This document shows positions 7,158-14,222 of a DNA stretch of 64,000 nucleotides, piece by piece. The stretch is taken from the NCBI RefSeq assembly GCF_006175995.1, contig NZ_VDMB01000002.1:143090-207089 (forward strand). The letters run 5' to 3'. This stretch comes from Desulfobotulus mexicanus (GTDB lineage Bacteria > Desulfobacterota > Desulfobacteria > Desulfobacterales > ASO4-4). The notes under the pieces are model-generated. The model saw only the letters and a list, made by a program, of their open reading frames with translations. It was not told where the DNA came from and made no database searches. Positions within the stretch are counted from its first letter, which is position 1, and each line of letters starts with the position of its first letter. The translations under genes and the position numbers were made by a program.

Positions 7158-9281
7158 ATGTTAACAAATTATATGCGGACACAATCTCATTTATCATCCT
7201 TATCCGATAACAAGCATAATAAAAAGTGGTTTTATATCCTCTCAACCATCATTTTGTTTTTTGCATACAGCAATACCTTCCATGCATCCTGGCATTTTGA
7301 CGACCATCACAATATAACACAGAATTCTCACATTCAAATCAGTAGCCTGAATCCAGACAGTCTGAAAAACGCCGCATTAAAAGGTCACTCTAATCGTCCT
7401 GTTTCCAATATCAGCCTGGCCCTTAACTGGTATTTCGGGCAGGATAATGTAAAAGGTTATCATATTGTTAACCTTGGCATACATATTTTTACGGCATTTT
7501 TTCTTTATCTTGCGATATTTACTCTTTTTAAAACTCCCAATCTTTCCGGCAGGCAGGATAATGAAATTCATTTCATTGCATTTCTGGCGGCCATTATATG
7601 GGCATTGAACCCCATACAAACCCAGGCCGTTACTTATATTGTGCAACGCATGGCTTCCATGGCAGCCCTTTTTTATATCATGGGCATTTATTTTTATCTC
7701 ATGGCAAGGCTTGGCAGGACATACAAAAAAAAGCTGTTTTTTTATTCTGCCCTTGTGCTGGCTTTTTTATTAGCTGTCGGTTCCAAAGAAAATGCCCTGA
7801 TGCTGCCCGCTTCAATTTTTTTGATTGAAATTATATTTTTCAGAGACCTTAGTGACCCGGCTGTCCGAAAACGCATGTTCTGGTCCGCTTGTGTTCTCGC
7901 CGCACTTGTTTTTATTTCAGGCCTTTTGCTTTTTTATTCAGGAGATTTTATCAGCAGGCTGCTTGGAGGCTATGAAAGAAGAACCTTTTCCCTTGAAGAA
8001 CGACTGCTCACCCAGCCCCGCATCATACTCTTTTACATCTCCCTTATTTTTTATCCCATTACAGACCGTCTTTCCCTTGTCCATGATTTTGAAATATCCA
8101 CAGGCCTTTTTCAACCCTGGACCACCCTGCCTGCCATTATGCTTATCACGGGTATGATTGCTACGGCCCTTTGGAAAGCCCGCCAATACCCCCTTATTTC
8201 CTTTGCCGTTCTTTTTTTCTTTTTAAACCATGTGATAGAATCTTCCGTCATTGCCCTTGAGCTTGTTTTTGAACACAGAAATTATCTGCCTTCCTTTTTT
8301 CTTTTTGTGCCCGTAGCAGCAGGTATTCACTATGGTATCCAGTATTATATTAAATATAACAAGGCTATGTATTTTATTATTGTTTCTTCTGTAACTATTC
8401 TCCTGATAGTTTTGGGTATTGGTACCTATGTGCGTAATATGGAATGGCAGTATGAATTTACACTGTTGCATGACGCACTGGAAAAAGCTCCGGGAAGTGC
8501 AAGGCCTTACCAAAATCTAGCTAATATTTATTTAAACATAGGTATGTATGATAAGGCAGAAGAGTTGCACTTGAAAGCAATAGATCTTTATGACAGTACA
8601 AAATATAAAGCCGAAGTCATTTCTTTGCATAATCTGGCGGTTATCTATTATAGAAGGGATAAAGATTATCCTAAAGTGATAGAAACATATCGAAGGGCAC
8701 TCAGTATGGGGCATGCTTTAGAAAAAAGCCATTATAACCTTGCCATTGTTCTTACAAAAACGGGAGGTATGGACGAAGCAATGGGGCATGCAAAGCTGCT
8801 TTTGAGAGTAGCTCCCCGTAATACGGATTACATGAATCTCATGGCTTATATCAAAATCAGGAAAGGGGAGTCTGAAAAAGCACTGCCCCACCTGATAGCA
8901 GCCATCGGCCAGAATCCGGATAACGTCAGAACCCTTATGGGGCTGGGTACGGCCCGCATGAATATGGGGGAGCATAGGGTGGCAGAGCATTATTTTCTGC
9001 GTATTTCAGGTAGCTCCCCTTTAAAAACAGACAGTCTTCTTCTTCTCATAGAAAACAGCCTGCGGGATAAGAATCCTGAACAGGCAAAAAAATATGCGGA
9101 ACAACTGGTTGCCACCGTAAGCCTCAATAGAATACGGGAAAGACTTTTTAATCAGAATGATCAGGAGATCCAATGGCCCATAGCAAAAGAGCTTGTTGCT
9201 CCTGTAATTGCACAGGTTTTGAAGCAACAGGCCAGCATGATTACAGATGCGGCAGGAGATGCAGGAAATGAAATCCCATAA
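7158..9281 (+). CDS. TMTC-like membrane glycosyltransferase with TPR repeats
   Basis: 707 residues. The first ~430 form about ten membrane spans; the first loop carries WHFDDHHNI (residues 45-53), the paired Asp motif seen in PMT/TMTC-type GT-C enzymes, followed by SNRPVSNISLALNWYFG, also typical of that group. Residues ~445-620 hold TPR-like repeats (RPYQNLANIYLNIGMYDKA, HYNLAIVLTKTGGMDEA, RTLMGLGTARMNMGEH). The architecture suggests protein O-glycosylation at the outer face of the cytoplasmic membrane. Placed just after pilA, it is a reasonable pilin glycosyltransferase candidate, but that is inference; TPR proteins of this kind are common in Desulfobacterota with unknown substrates. Confidence 0.72.
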   Translation: MLTNYMRTQSHLSSLSDNKHNKKWFYILSTIILFFAYSNTFHASWHFDDHHNITQNSHIQISSLNPDSLKNAALKGHSNRPVSNISLALNWYFGQDNVKGYHIVNLGIHIFTAFFLYLAIFTLFKTPNLSGRQDNEIHFIAFLAAIIWALNPIQTQAVTYIVQRMASMAALFYIMGIYFYLMARLGRTYKKKLFFYSALVLAFLLAVGSKENALMLPASIFLIEIIFFRDLSDPAVRKRMFWSACVLAALVFISGLLLFYSGDFISRLLGGYERRTFSLEERLLTQPRIILFYISLIFYPITDRLSLVHDFEISTGLFQPWTTLPAIMLITGMIATALWKARQYPLISFAVLFFFLNHVIESSVIALELVFEHRNYLPSFFLFVPVAAGIHYGIQYYIKYNKAMYFIIVSSVTILLIVLGIGTYVRNMEWQYEFTLLHDALEKAPGSARPYQNLANIYLNIGMYDKAEELHLKAIDLYDSTKYKAEVISLHNLAVIYYRRDKDYPKVIETYRRALSMGHALEKSHYNLAIVLTKTGGMDEAMGHAKLLLRVAPRNTDYMNLMAYIKIRKGESEKALPHLIAAIGQNPDNVRTLMGLGTARMNMGEHRVAEHYFLRISGSSPLKTDSLLLLIENSLRDKNPEQAKKYAEQLVATVSLNRIRERLFNQNDQEIQWPIAKELVAPVIAQVLKQQASMITDAAGDAGNEIP

Positions 9282-9324
9282 GAGCTACTTTGGGATTTAA
9301 TATGCCCGGAAAATTAACATCCGT

Positions 9325-9415
9325 CACCCCACCCAACCATGGCACTCACCCAACCATGGCACCCAACCATGGGACACCCACCCACTTGGTTGTTTACACC
9401 CACCCTCATTTTGGG
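9325..9415. repeat. ATGGGACACCCA repeat family, copy A (with partial tandem units)
   Basis: ATGGGACACCCA is at 9369-9380, preceded by degenerate units (CCATGGCACTCACCC, CCATGGCACCCA) and followed by CCCACTTGGTTGTTTACACC. The same 12-mer recurs at 10135, 11151 and 15397. It is non-coding and appears to be a dispersed intergenic repeat; the last two copies carry group II intron pieces. Confidence 0.75.
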
Positions 9416-9557
9416 TTGCTTGGTTCCTTCCTGTTTTTGTGGTTCAGCAGGGCATCGGTTCTATCACTGGCATGTATTTTTACCCTTATTCTTGACTGTT
9501 TCAATAAGGCTGGTTATATGTATTAAAGTAAATAAATACTTTGGAGATTTAGAGTTT

Positions 9558-9827
9558 ATGCCAACGATAAGCATGTTTTATGGAATTTTGATCTTGATGT
9601 TTTTCCGAGACAATCGCCAACATCATTTGCCTCATATTCATGTTCGTTATCAAGGTGAAGAAGCTGCAATTGCTATAGAGGATGGTTCGATTCTTGGGGG
9701 TAGGATTCCTCCAAAACAACTTAAGCTTGTTCAGGCATGGATAGAAATCCATAAAGAAGCTTTGATTACTAACTGGGAGCTTGCGGTTAACGGGGAAGAG
9801 CCTTTTCGTATTCCACCGCTTCAATGA
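9558..9827 (+). CDS. DUF4160-family protein, copy 1
   Basis: 89 residues, DUF4160 family. The N-terminal strand pair ends in LPHIHVRYQGEEAAI with the H-x-H motif (H26, H28) that recurs in the other two copies in this island. Its stop is 9 nt before the DUF2442 gene. DUF4160 and DUF2442 genes are repeatedly found side by side and have been suspected to be toxin-antitoxin-like; no biochemical function is established to my knowledge. ATG 9558 is chosen because it starts the conserved MPTIS block; the longer frame from 9339 crosses the dispersed repeat. Confidence 0.82.
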   Translation: MPTISMFYGILILMFFRDNRQHHLPHIHVRYQGEEAAIAIEDGSILGGRIPPKQLKLVQAWIEIHKEALITNWELAVNGEEPFRIPPLQ

Positions 9828-9836
9828 GGTGTCGCT

Positions 9837-10073
9837 ATGTTGATTGATGTTGTATTTGTAAAGCCACGTAAGGATTTTCAGCTGGAGCTGGAGTTTGCAA
9901 ATGGGGAGATTCGTATTTTTGACATGCGTCCCTTAATTGCCGTTAAGCCTTGGAATAGAATAGCTTCTCCCGGTATTTTTCAAAAAGCATCTGTAGAATA
10001 TGGGACTGTTGTATGGCCCGGTGGGATTGATGTAGCATCAGATACCTTGTATCTGGATGGGAAAAACTTATAA
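9837..10073 (+). CDS. DUF2442-family protein, copy 1
   Basis: 78 residues. The pattern VFVKPRKDFQLELEFANGEIRIFDMRPLI then WPGGIDVASDTLYLDG is that of the short DUF2442 subtype (a beta-rich domain). It follows copy 1 of DUF4160 with a 9-nt gap and an AGGTG ribosome site, so the two are co-transcribed. This subtype differs from copies 2 and 3, which suggests separate acquisitions rather than local duplication. Function unknown. Confidence 0.82.
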   Translation: MLIDVVFVKPRKDFQLELEFANGEIRIFDMRPLIAVKPWNRIASPGIFQKASVEYGTVVWPGGIDVASDTLYLDGKNL

Positions 10074-10134
10074 ATCGCTCAAACTATGGCCCACAACCAT
10101 CACAACCAATCAGCACAAGCAAACAACCGACACC

Positions 10135-10146
10135 ATGGGACACCCA
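10135..10146. repeat. ATGGGACACCCA repeat family, copy B
   Basis: Exact 12-mer, followed by CTTTGTTGTTTCC, a variant of the sequence after copy A. The flanks (10074-10180) are rich in ACAACC/CCATGG units and contain no gene. Confidence 0.7.
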
Positions 10147-10214
10147 CTTTGTTGTTTCCAAGCCCCCTCCTTTTATGTATCTTTATCTTTAAAAACAGTA
10201 TCCTTTAAAGTGAA

Positions 10215-10236
10215 GGAGGCCATATGACCTGCCTCC
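10215..10236. repeat. Hairpin repeat with GGAGGC/GCCTCC arms, copy 1
   Basis: GGAGGC (10215-10220) pairs with GCCTCC (10231-10236) around CATATGACCT. A near-identical copy with the same loop and right flank lies at 18284-18311. It has the form of a short stem-loop placed downstream of a gene pair; there is no T-run, so terminator activity is unproven. Confidence 0.6.
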
Positions 10237-10282
10237 GTTCAACCCTTATCAGCCTTGAAAGCACTCCCTGGTATCAAAAGCA

Positions 10283-10696
10283 CTAATAATGCGTAATTGA
10301 CTTTTCCAAAGCTATTTTTTTTCCGGCCATAACCAAAAAAGCGGATCTGTCTATTCCCAGTTTAGTTGCAGCCGTATCAATCAATATAAGATCCTGCTCG
10401 GCAAGGCTAATATTTACCCTCGTTCGTTTTTGAACAGTAGCAATAGTTATTAATGTTATTCCAAAAAAATCAAAATCATGTTCATGTTTTCTGGCAATGG
10501 TTTTATAGTTTGAGGGCTCTGGGATTGTTTCACAGTCTTCGGCCATACCTTCAAGATGAAGTGTCAAGGCTTCTTTTGCCATAACTTCCAGTTCTTCAAG
10601 GCTGGACCCTGCCGTGATACAACCGGGAAGATCTGGAAAAGATAAGCCATAATCAGAATCTTCTGTTTTGTGGATGACTCCGTAAAAACTTGCCAT
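10283..10696 (-). CDS. hicB: HicB-family antitoxin
   Basis: 137 residues. The N-terminal half is the degraded RNase H-like HicB fold (SFPDLPGCITAGSSLEEL...AKEALTLHLEG), and the C-terminal ~35 residues form a ribbon-helix-helix-type DNA-binding segment (RTRVNISLAEQDLILIDTAATKL). It would neutralise HicA and repress the locus. GGAAA precedes the ATG. It lies 147 nt downstream of hicA, in the usual hicA-hicB order but with an unusually wide AT-rich gap. Confidence 0.88.
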   Translation of the reverse strand: MASFYGVIHKTEDSDYGLSFPDLPGCITAGSSLEELEVMAKEALTLHLEGMAEDCETIPEPSNYKTIARKHEHDFDFFGITLITIATVQKRTRVNISLAEQDLILIDTAATKLGIDRSAFLVMAGKKIALEKSITHY

Positions 10697-10843
10697 CGGC
10701 GTTTCCTTTCAAATAGTATTTGAGGCTTTGTAAAAATCAGGACCGTGCTACAAATCCTACAAAAGCTTAAAATTACTTAATAAATAATTTAAAAATATTT
10801 TTGGTTAGTGCCACTGAAATTTAAGAGATAATCAGTCTCTTTT

Positions 10844-11032
10844 CTATTTCAGTTTTATTCCGGCCTGCTTTTCAATGCTTTTTAATGTTCCAGGCGGAAC
10901 ATCTTTTTTCGGATGGGAAACCGTTACTCTGCCGGATTTTTCAGGGTGCTTAAATTGCCAATGACTGCCTTTCGTACTCACTTTTACCCAGCCTGCCTGT
11001 ATTAATATTTTTATTATTTCCTGACTGTTCAT
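10844..11032 (-). CDS. hicA: HicA-family mRNA interferase toxin
   Basis: 62 residues, the normal HicA size. The double-stranded RNA-binding-like fold signature is clear: IIKILIQAGWVKVSTKGSHW with the catalytic His in KGSHW, then VTVSHPKKDVPPGTLKSI. The ATG at 11032 starts at the conserved MNSQEIIKIL; the longer frame to 11200 runs through repeat and intron sequence and is not coding. Expected to cleave mRNA when unopposed by HicB. Confidence 0.88.
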   Translation of the reverse strand: MNSQEIIKILIQAGWVKVSTKGSHWQFKHPEKSGRVTVSHPKKDVPPGTLKSIEKQAGIKLK

Positions 11033-11150
11033 GTGTGTAAAGTAACACATACATGTTTGATCGTCAAAATAAAACCACAGATCCATCATGGGACACCTCC
11101 ACCATGGTCCCAGACAATCCAGACAATCAGACAAGGCAGACGGACAGACA

Positions 11151-11162
11151 ATGGGACACCCA
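11151..11162. repeat. ATGGGACACCCA repeat family, copy C (5' exon of intron piece 1)
   Basis: Exact 12-mer directly abutting a group II intron 5' end. Its last six bases CACCCA occupy the position of IBS1. Confidence 0.75.
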
Positions 11163-11297
11163 GTGCGCCGGGATAAGCTGGCATGAGATTGGAGGTGCAA
11201 GTCCTCTATCCGGTAAGGTTTAGCGAACCGCCGGAGACCTTAAGTCATGGACTGCTGCTCGTGAGGGTCGTGGTTAAGCGTTGACAGGGGAACACAC
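11163..11297 (+). mobile_element. Group II intron 5' fragment, piece 1 (internally deleted)
   Basis: Begins with GTGCG, the group II 5' splice-site consensus, and is nearly identical over about 135 nt to piece 2 at 15409 (shared blocks include AAGTCCTCTATCCGG and AAGCGTTGACAGGGG). Everything 3' of AACACAC is lost, and the sequence continues straight into CACCCACTTCGTTATTTACACCC, the right half of the dispersed repeat. It looks like a once-complete intron in a repeat copy that collapsed by deletion across short ACAC homology. It cannot splice or encode a protein. The rest of the 11033-11591 gap holds nothing recognisable. Confidence 0.75.
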
Positions 11298-11591
11298 CAC
11301 CCACTTCGTTATTTACACCCACCCTATTAATTTTGTAATTTTGGGTAGGGGCAGGGTAAACGCATGTAAGTCTCACTTCAAAATTGAGTTTGTGTAAAAT
11401 CAGAGCCTTATAAATTTCAAAGGCTGAACCTCTTTGATTGTTAATGCTGTAACCTATTGAAATTACCTTCCGCAAAATCTACATGCGTTCACCCTGTGGG
11501 TAGGGGAGCAATGCTTGACCTTCTTTTCCAAATACCTTATTTTATAATTTTAAAAGGTGGTCAGGAATAATTTAAATAAAGGGGGAAAAGA

Positions 11592-11831
11592 ATGAGTCCA
11601 ACAGTTTTCAGAGAGAAAGGTTATCGATTCTTTTTCTTTTCCCGAGAAGAAACACGAATGCATGTACATATTTTTTCTGCTTCAGGCGAAGCAAAATTCT
11701 GGATTTTTCCGGAGATAGAGCTTGCAAGAAATTATGGATATAACCGTAGCTAACTGAAAGAGATTGAATCTTTGGTGGAGGAAAATAGAGATGAACTTAT
11801 CAGCGCATGGAAGCAGCACTTTTCCTGTTGA
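11592..11831 (+). pseudogene. DUF4160 gene, copy 2, interrupted by an in-frame TAA
   Basis: The frame opens MSPTVFREKGYRFFFFSREE, contains the family H-x-H (MHVHIFS) and FWIFPEIELARNYGYNRS, then meets TAA at 11751-11753. The same frame then continues LKEIESLVEENRDELISAW to TGA at 11829, matching the end of intact relatives. A single C-to-T change (CAA to TAA, Gln in homologues) would explain it. A 53-residue truncated product remains possible. The DUF2442 partner overlaps its distal part. Confidence 0.78.
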
Positions 11832-12051
11832 AGTAACCCATATTTCAACCCATGGCATCTGGATACTGGCCCATGGATGCGAGCTTTTTATGCCTTACTC
11901 TGATTTTCCATGGTTCAAAGATCAGCGTCTCAGTGACATTCTGAGTGTTGTAGAATTGTCTCCAGGACATTTTTACTGGCCAAATCTCGATATTGATTTG
12001 ACACAGGAAATAATTGAAAATCCGCAGAGGTTCCCAAACATTAGTATTTAA
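11791..12051 (+). CDS. DUF2442-family protein, copy 2
   Basis: 86 residues. The pattern VTHISTHGIWILAHGCELFMPYSDFPWFKDQ, then HFYWPNLDIDLTQEIIENPQ, is the longer DUF2442 subtype with the WP-x-hydrophobic-D motif. ATG 11791 lies inside the end of the broken DUF4160 gene (overlap 41 nt to its distal stop), so translation was probably coupled. With the partner truncated by a stop 38 nt upstream of this ATG, expression may be altered. A scrap of a similar 3' end is at 18345. Confidence 0.78.
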   Translation: MNLSAHGSSTFPVEVTHISTHGIWILAHGCELFMPYSDFPWFKDQRLSDILSVVELSPGHFYWPNLDIDLTQEIIENPQRFPNISI

Positions 12052-12056
12052 AGACT

Positions 12057-12073
12057 AAAAGGGGTCAGACCCC
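12057..12073. repeat. GGGGTCAGACCCC palindrome, copy 1
   Basis: AAAAGGGGTCAGACCCC, an inverted repeat with a 5-nt centre. A longer copy with complete arms lies at 16817-16837. GGGGTCAGACCCC is a recurrent motif near REP-associated Y1 transposase genes, and this copy lies just upstream of such a gene remnant. Confidence 0.65.
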
Positions 12074-12134
12074 AATGGCACTGAATTTAGCATAATATGA
12101 TAAATTTCCAATAAAAAAAGACTGGTTCTGTGAT

Positions 12135-13001
12135 ATGTTGTTAATAGCGACAAAAACAATTAATCACAGGAGCCAGCCTTTGCTAAATCATACACGCACC
12201 CTAAGAGATCAGCAACAGAAGTTTTTTGAAAAAGAATGTAAAAATTTTCCTCACACGGCTTTCTATGACTGTGTGATGCAAGGTTTAATAACAAAAATAG
12301 GGGATTTAAGCCATTCAGACCAGCATCAGCTTGCAGAGCTTGCTGGCCTCTACCGGAGCCGCCTTTTTGATATTTCTTGGTTCATGCGTATGCTCAATGA
12401 ATCCATTGCAAGGAAAGCCAATCAGGAGGAGGGGATAGGCGGCAGGTTCTGGGAAGGGCGTTTCAAGAGTCAGGCCCTTTTAGATGAAAAGGCCATTCTT
12501 GCGGCCATGGCTTATGTGGATCTCAATCCTGTAAGAGCTGGTATGGCAAAAACCCCGGAAGATTCAGAGTATACTTCCATTAAGGAAAGGCTGGATGCCC
12601 TTAAGTCCTCTTCGGCATTGAGTGAATCTGAAAATGATGTCCGGCTTCGAGAGCCTCAGTCACCTACACCCCCTGAAAAACCCAGAGCCGCCCTTGCGCC
12701 CTTTGATGATCTTACGGATATGCCCTTTGCCATTCCCTTTGGTTTCCATGAATACGCAGAGCTTGTGGACTGGACAGGAAGGCAGCTCAGGCGAAAGAAG
12801 ATGAGCATCCGTGAAAATACACCGCCCATTTTGAGTCGTTTAGGTGTGGATGCAGCCGTCTTTGTATCTTCCATGGATACGCTTTTAGAGCAGTTCGGTA
12901 CCGCCGTGGGTGATTCTGAAGTTTTGAGGATGCATTGTAAGCTGAGGGGGCTTCGCTGTATGCCCGGTGTTCGGTGTGATGTCTTTTTTGATGCGGCATG
13001 A
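12135..13001 (+). pseudogene. Truncated/chimeric Y1 (REP-associated) transposase
   Basis: From about residue 52 the protein matches the C-terminal part of long Y1 transposases: DISWFMRMLNESIARKANQE, GGRFWEGRFKSQALLDEK, AMAYVDLNPVRAGMA. The N-terminal catalytic half (HUH motif and catalytic Tyr) is missing. In its place stand about 50 unrelated residues (LLNHTRTLRDQQQKFFEKE). An imperfect inverted repeat, CTGGTTCTGTGAT (12122-12134) versus ATCACAGGAGCCAG (12163-12176), lies across the apparent start. The gene is therefore a fusion of two pieces and catalytically dead. Its last ~160 bp recur at 13923 and 17227. Confidence 0.75.
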
Positions 13002-13067
13002 TTTACAAAGCTCGCTTTATTTCCGTCCGCTTCCCAATAATAATCTGGAAAAGAGACAAACAAGAAA

Positions 13068-13304
13068 ATGCCAACAGTTAAAAGTATTCCAGGTCCTTAC
13101 CGTTTCTTTTTTTATAGTTTTGATTGCAATGAACCAATGCATGTTCATATTCAAAGAGATAAAGAAGTATGCAAATTTTGGTTAAATCCTCTTGTTTTGG
13201 GTAAGAATAATGGATTCTCTCCAAAAGATTTGAATTTAATCAGAAAAATTATACAGTTAAATATGGAAATAATAAGGGAGGCATGGCATGAGCACTGCGA
13301 TTGA
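13068..13304 (+). CDS. DUF4160-family protein, copy 3
   Basis: 78 residues, intact. The N-terminus MPTVKSIPGPYRFFFYSFD leads to EPMHVHIQRDKEVCKFWLNP with the H-x-H motif, then a C-terminal helix (FSPKDLNLIRKIIQLN). It resembles copy 2 more than copy 1. It overlaps the next gene by 17 nt. Function unknown; the pair with DUF2442 is the recurring context. Confidence 0.82.
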   Translation: MPTVKSIPGPYRFFFYSFDCNEPMHVHIQRDKEVCKFWLNPLVLGKNNGFSPKDLNLIRKIIQLNMEIIREAWHEHCD

Positions 13305-13560
13305 AATAGTAGAAGCAAGATTGAACCGTATAGAAGTAACGGACATTGAAATAACAGCCTTTCTTTCTGACGGTCGAAGAATAAGTGTTCCATTGGCATG
13401 GTCCTGGAGATTGTCGGATGCAACTCCGAAACAGCGTCAAAATTACGAAATAATTGGTAATGGTCAAGGCATACATTGGCCTGATATTGATGAGGATATA
13501 AGTGTTGAAGGAATGCTTCTCGGTATCCCTGCACGACACAGACAGTTTTCATTTGCTTAA
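13288..13560 (+). CDS. DUF2442-family protein, copy 3
   Basis: 90 residues. LSDGRRISVPLAWSWRLSDA, then NYEIIGNGQGIHWPDIDEDI, is the canonical longer DUF2442 pattern ending with the WPDIDEDI motif. Overlap with DUF4160 copy 3 (17 nt) indicates coupled translation; AGGGAGG precedes the ATG. This is the only pair of the longer subtype in the island with both genes unbroken. Confidence 0.83.
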   Translation: MSTAIEIVEARLNRIEVTDIEITAFLSDGRRISVPLAWSWRLSDATPKQRQNYEIIGNGQGIHWPDIDEDISVEGMLLGIPARHRQFSFA

Positions 13561-13588
13561 TCCCCTGCATGGCCTGCAAAAATGAGCT

Positions 13589-13840
13589 TCACTCTGAAAG
13601 TTCCTTTTCAAGGCCTTTTTCATTTTCAAGCTGGGTGATGGATTCCAGAAGACGCCTTGCATTTTTCGGTGACCGTAAAAGATAGGCCGTTTCTTCAAGG
13701 GCTTCATAATCCTCAAGTGACATAATCACAACAGCACTGGATGTTTTACGTGTCACAATAACTGGCGAGCGGTCTTCACAGACCCTGTCCATTGTTTTAG
13801 CGAGGTTTTGTCTTGCAGCGGTATAGGTTATGGCTTCCAT
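13589..13840 (-). CDS. Phd/YefM-family antitoxin without a partner toxin
   Basis: 83 residues. MEAITYTAARQNLAKTMDRV, then RSPVIVTRKTSSAVVIMSLE and DYEALEET, is the YefM/Phd DNA-binding fold with the usual C-terminal toxin-binding helix. A perfect AGGAGG lies 7 nt before the ATG. YefM genes normally precede yoeB or another toxin; here only 28 nt separate its stop from the convergent DUF2442 gene, so the toxin is absent. It could act as an anti-addiction antitoxin or be a relic. Confidence 0.85.
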   Translation of the reverse strand: MEAITYTAARQNLAKTMDRVCEDRSPVIVTRKTSSAVVIMSLEDYEALEETAYLLRSPKNARRLLESITQLENEKGLEKELSE

Positions 13841-13922
13841 ATCTGAATCCTCCTGTACAGAATATTGTACGTCCAGACAGTGGCTTGTCAAGCAAAAAAA
13901 AGGTATGCTCCCTTTGAAAATT

Positions 13923-14079
13923 TGTGGATGCAGCCGTATTTGTATCTTCCATGGATATGCTTTTGGAGAAGTTCGGTACCGCCGTGGGTGATCCTGAAGT
14001 TTTGAGGATGCACTGCAAACTACGGGGTCTTCGCTGTATGCCGGGTGTTCGGTGTGAGGTCTTTTTTGATGCGGCATGA
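13923..14079 (+). pseudogene. 3' tail of Y1 transposase, copy 2
   Basis: About 157 bp closely matching the end of the 12135-13001 gene (GATGCAGCCGT, TTCGGTACCGCCGTGGGTGA, ending GATGCGGCATGA). There is no upstream coding part. It sits in the upstream region of the orphan Phd antitoxin. Confidence 0.8.
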
Positions 14080-14104
14080 TTTACAGGGCAGGATTTATCT
14101 CTGG

Positions 14105-14152
14105 TGGCTGAGGCTCCCGAAGCCCGGTAGTTGAGGCTATCGAAGCCCCTTT
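14105..14152. repeat. GAGGCT-N3-GAAGCC repeat pair
   Basis: Two adjacent units, GGCTGAGGCTCCCGAAGCC and GTTGAGGCTATCGAAGCC. Units of the form GGTGGCTGAGNCTNTCGAAGCC are a known class of intergenic repeat in many bacteria and are often linked to Y1 transposases; a Y1 tail fragment lies just upstream. Confidence 0.5.
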
Positions 14153-14222
14153 CCAATTCCATCCTTTCGGGCTATGCAGTAGCAGGGTATTTCTGTTACA
14201 CTTTCAAAAGAAAGGACATTGC

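Noticed and set aside
9325-9415. CRISPR array from the ATGGGACACCC repeats
   Set aside because: Units are short, irregular and degenerate, without constant-length spacers or cas genes.
11245-11475. 76-codon minus-strand frame
   Set aside because: Runs through intron piece 1 and the dispersed repeat.
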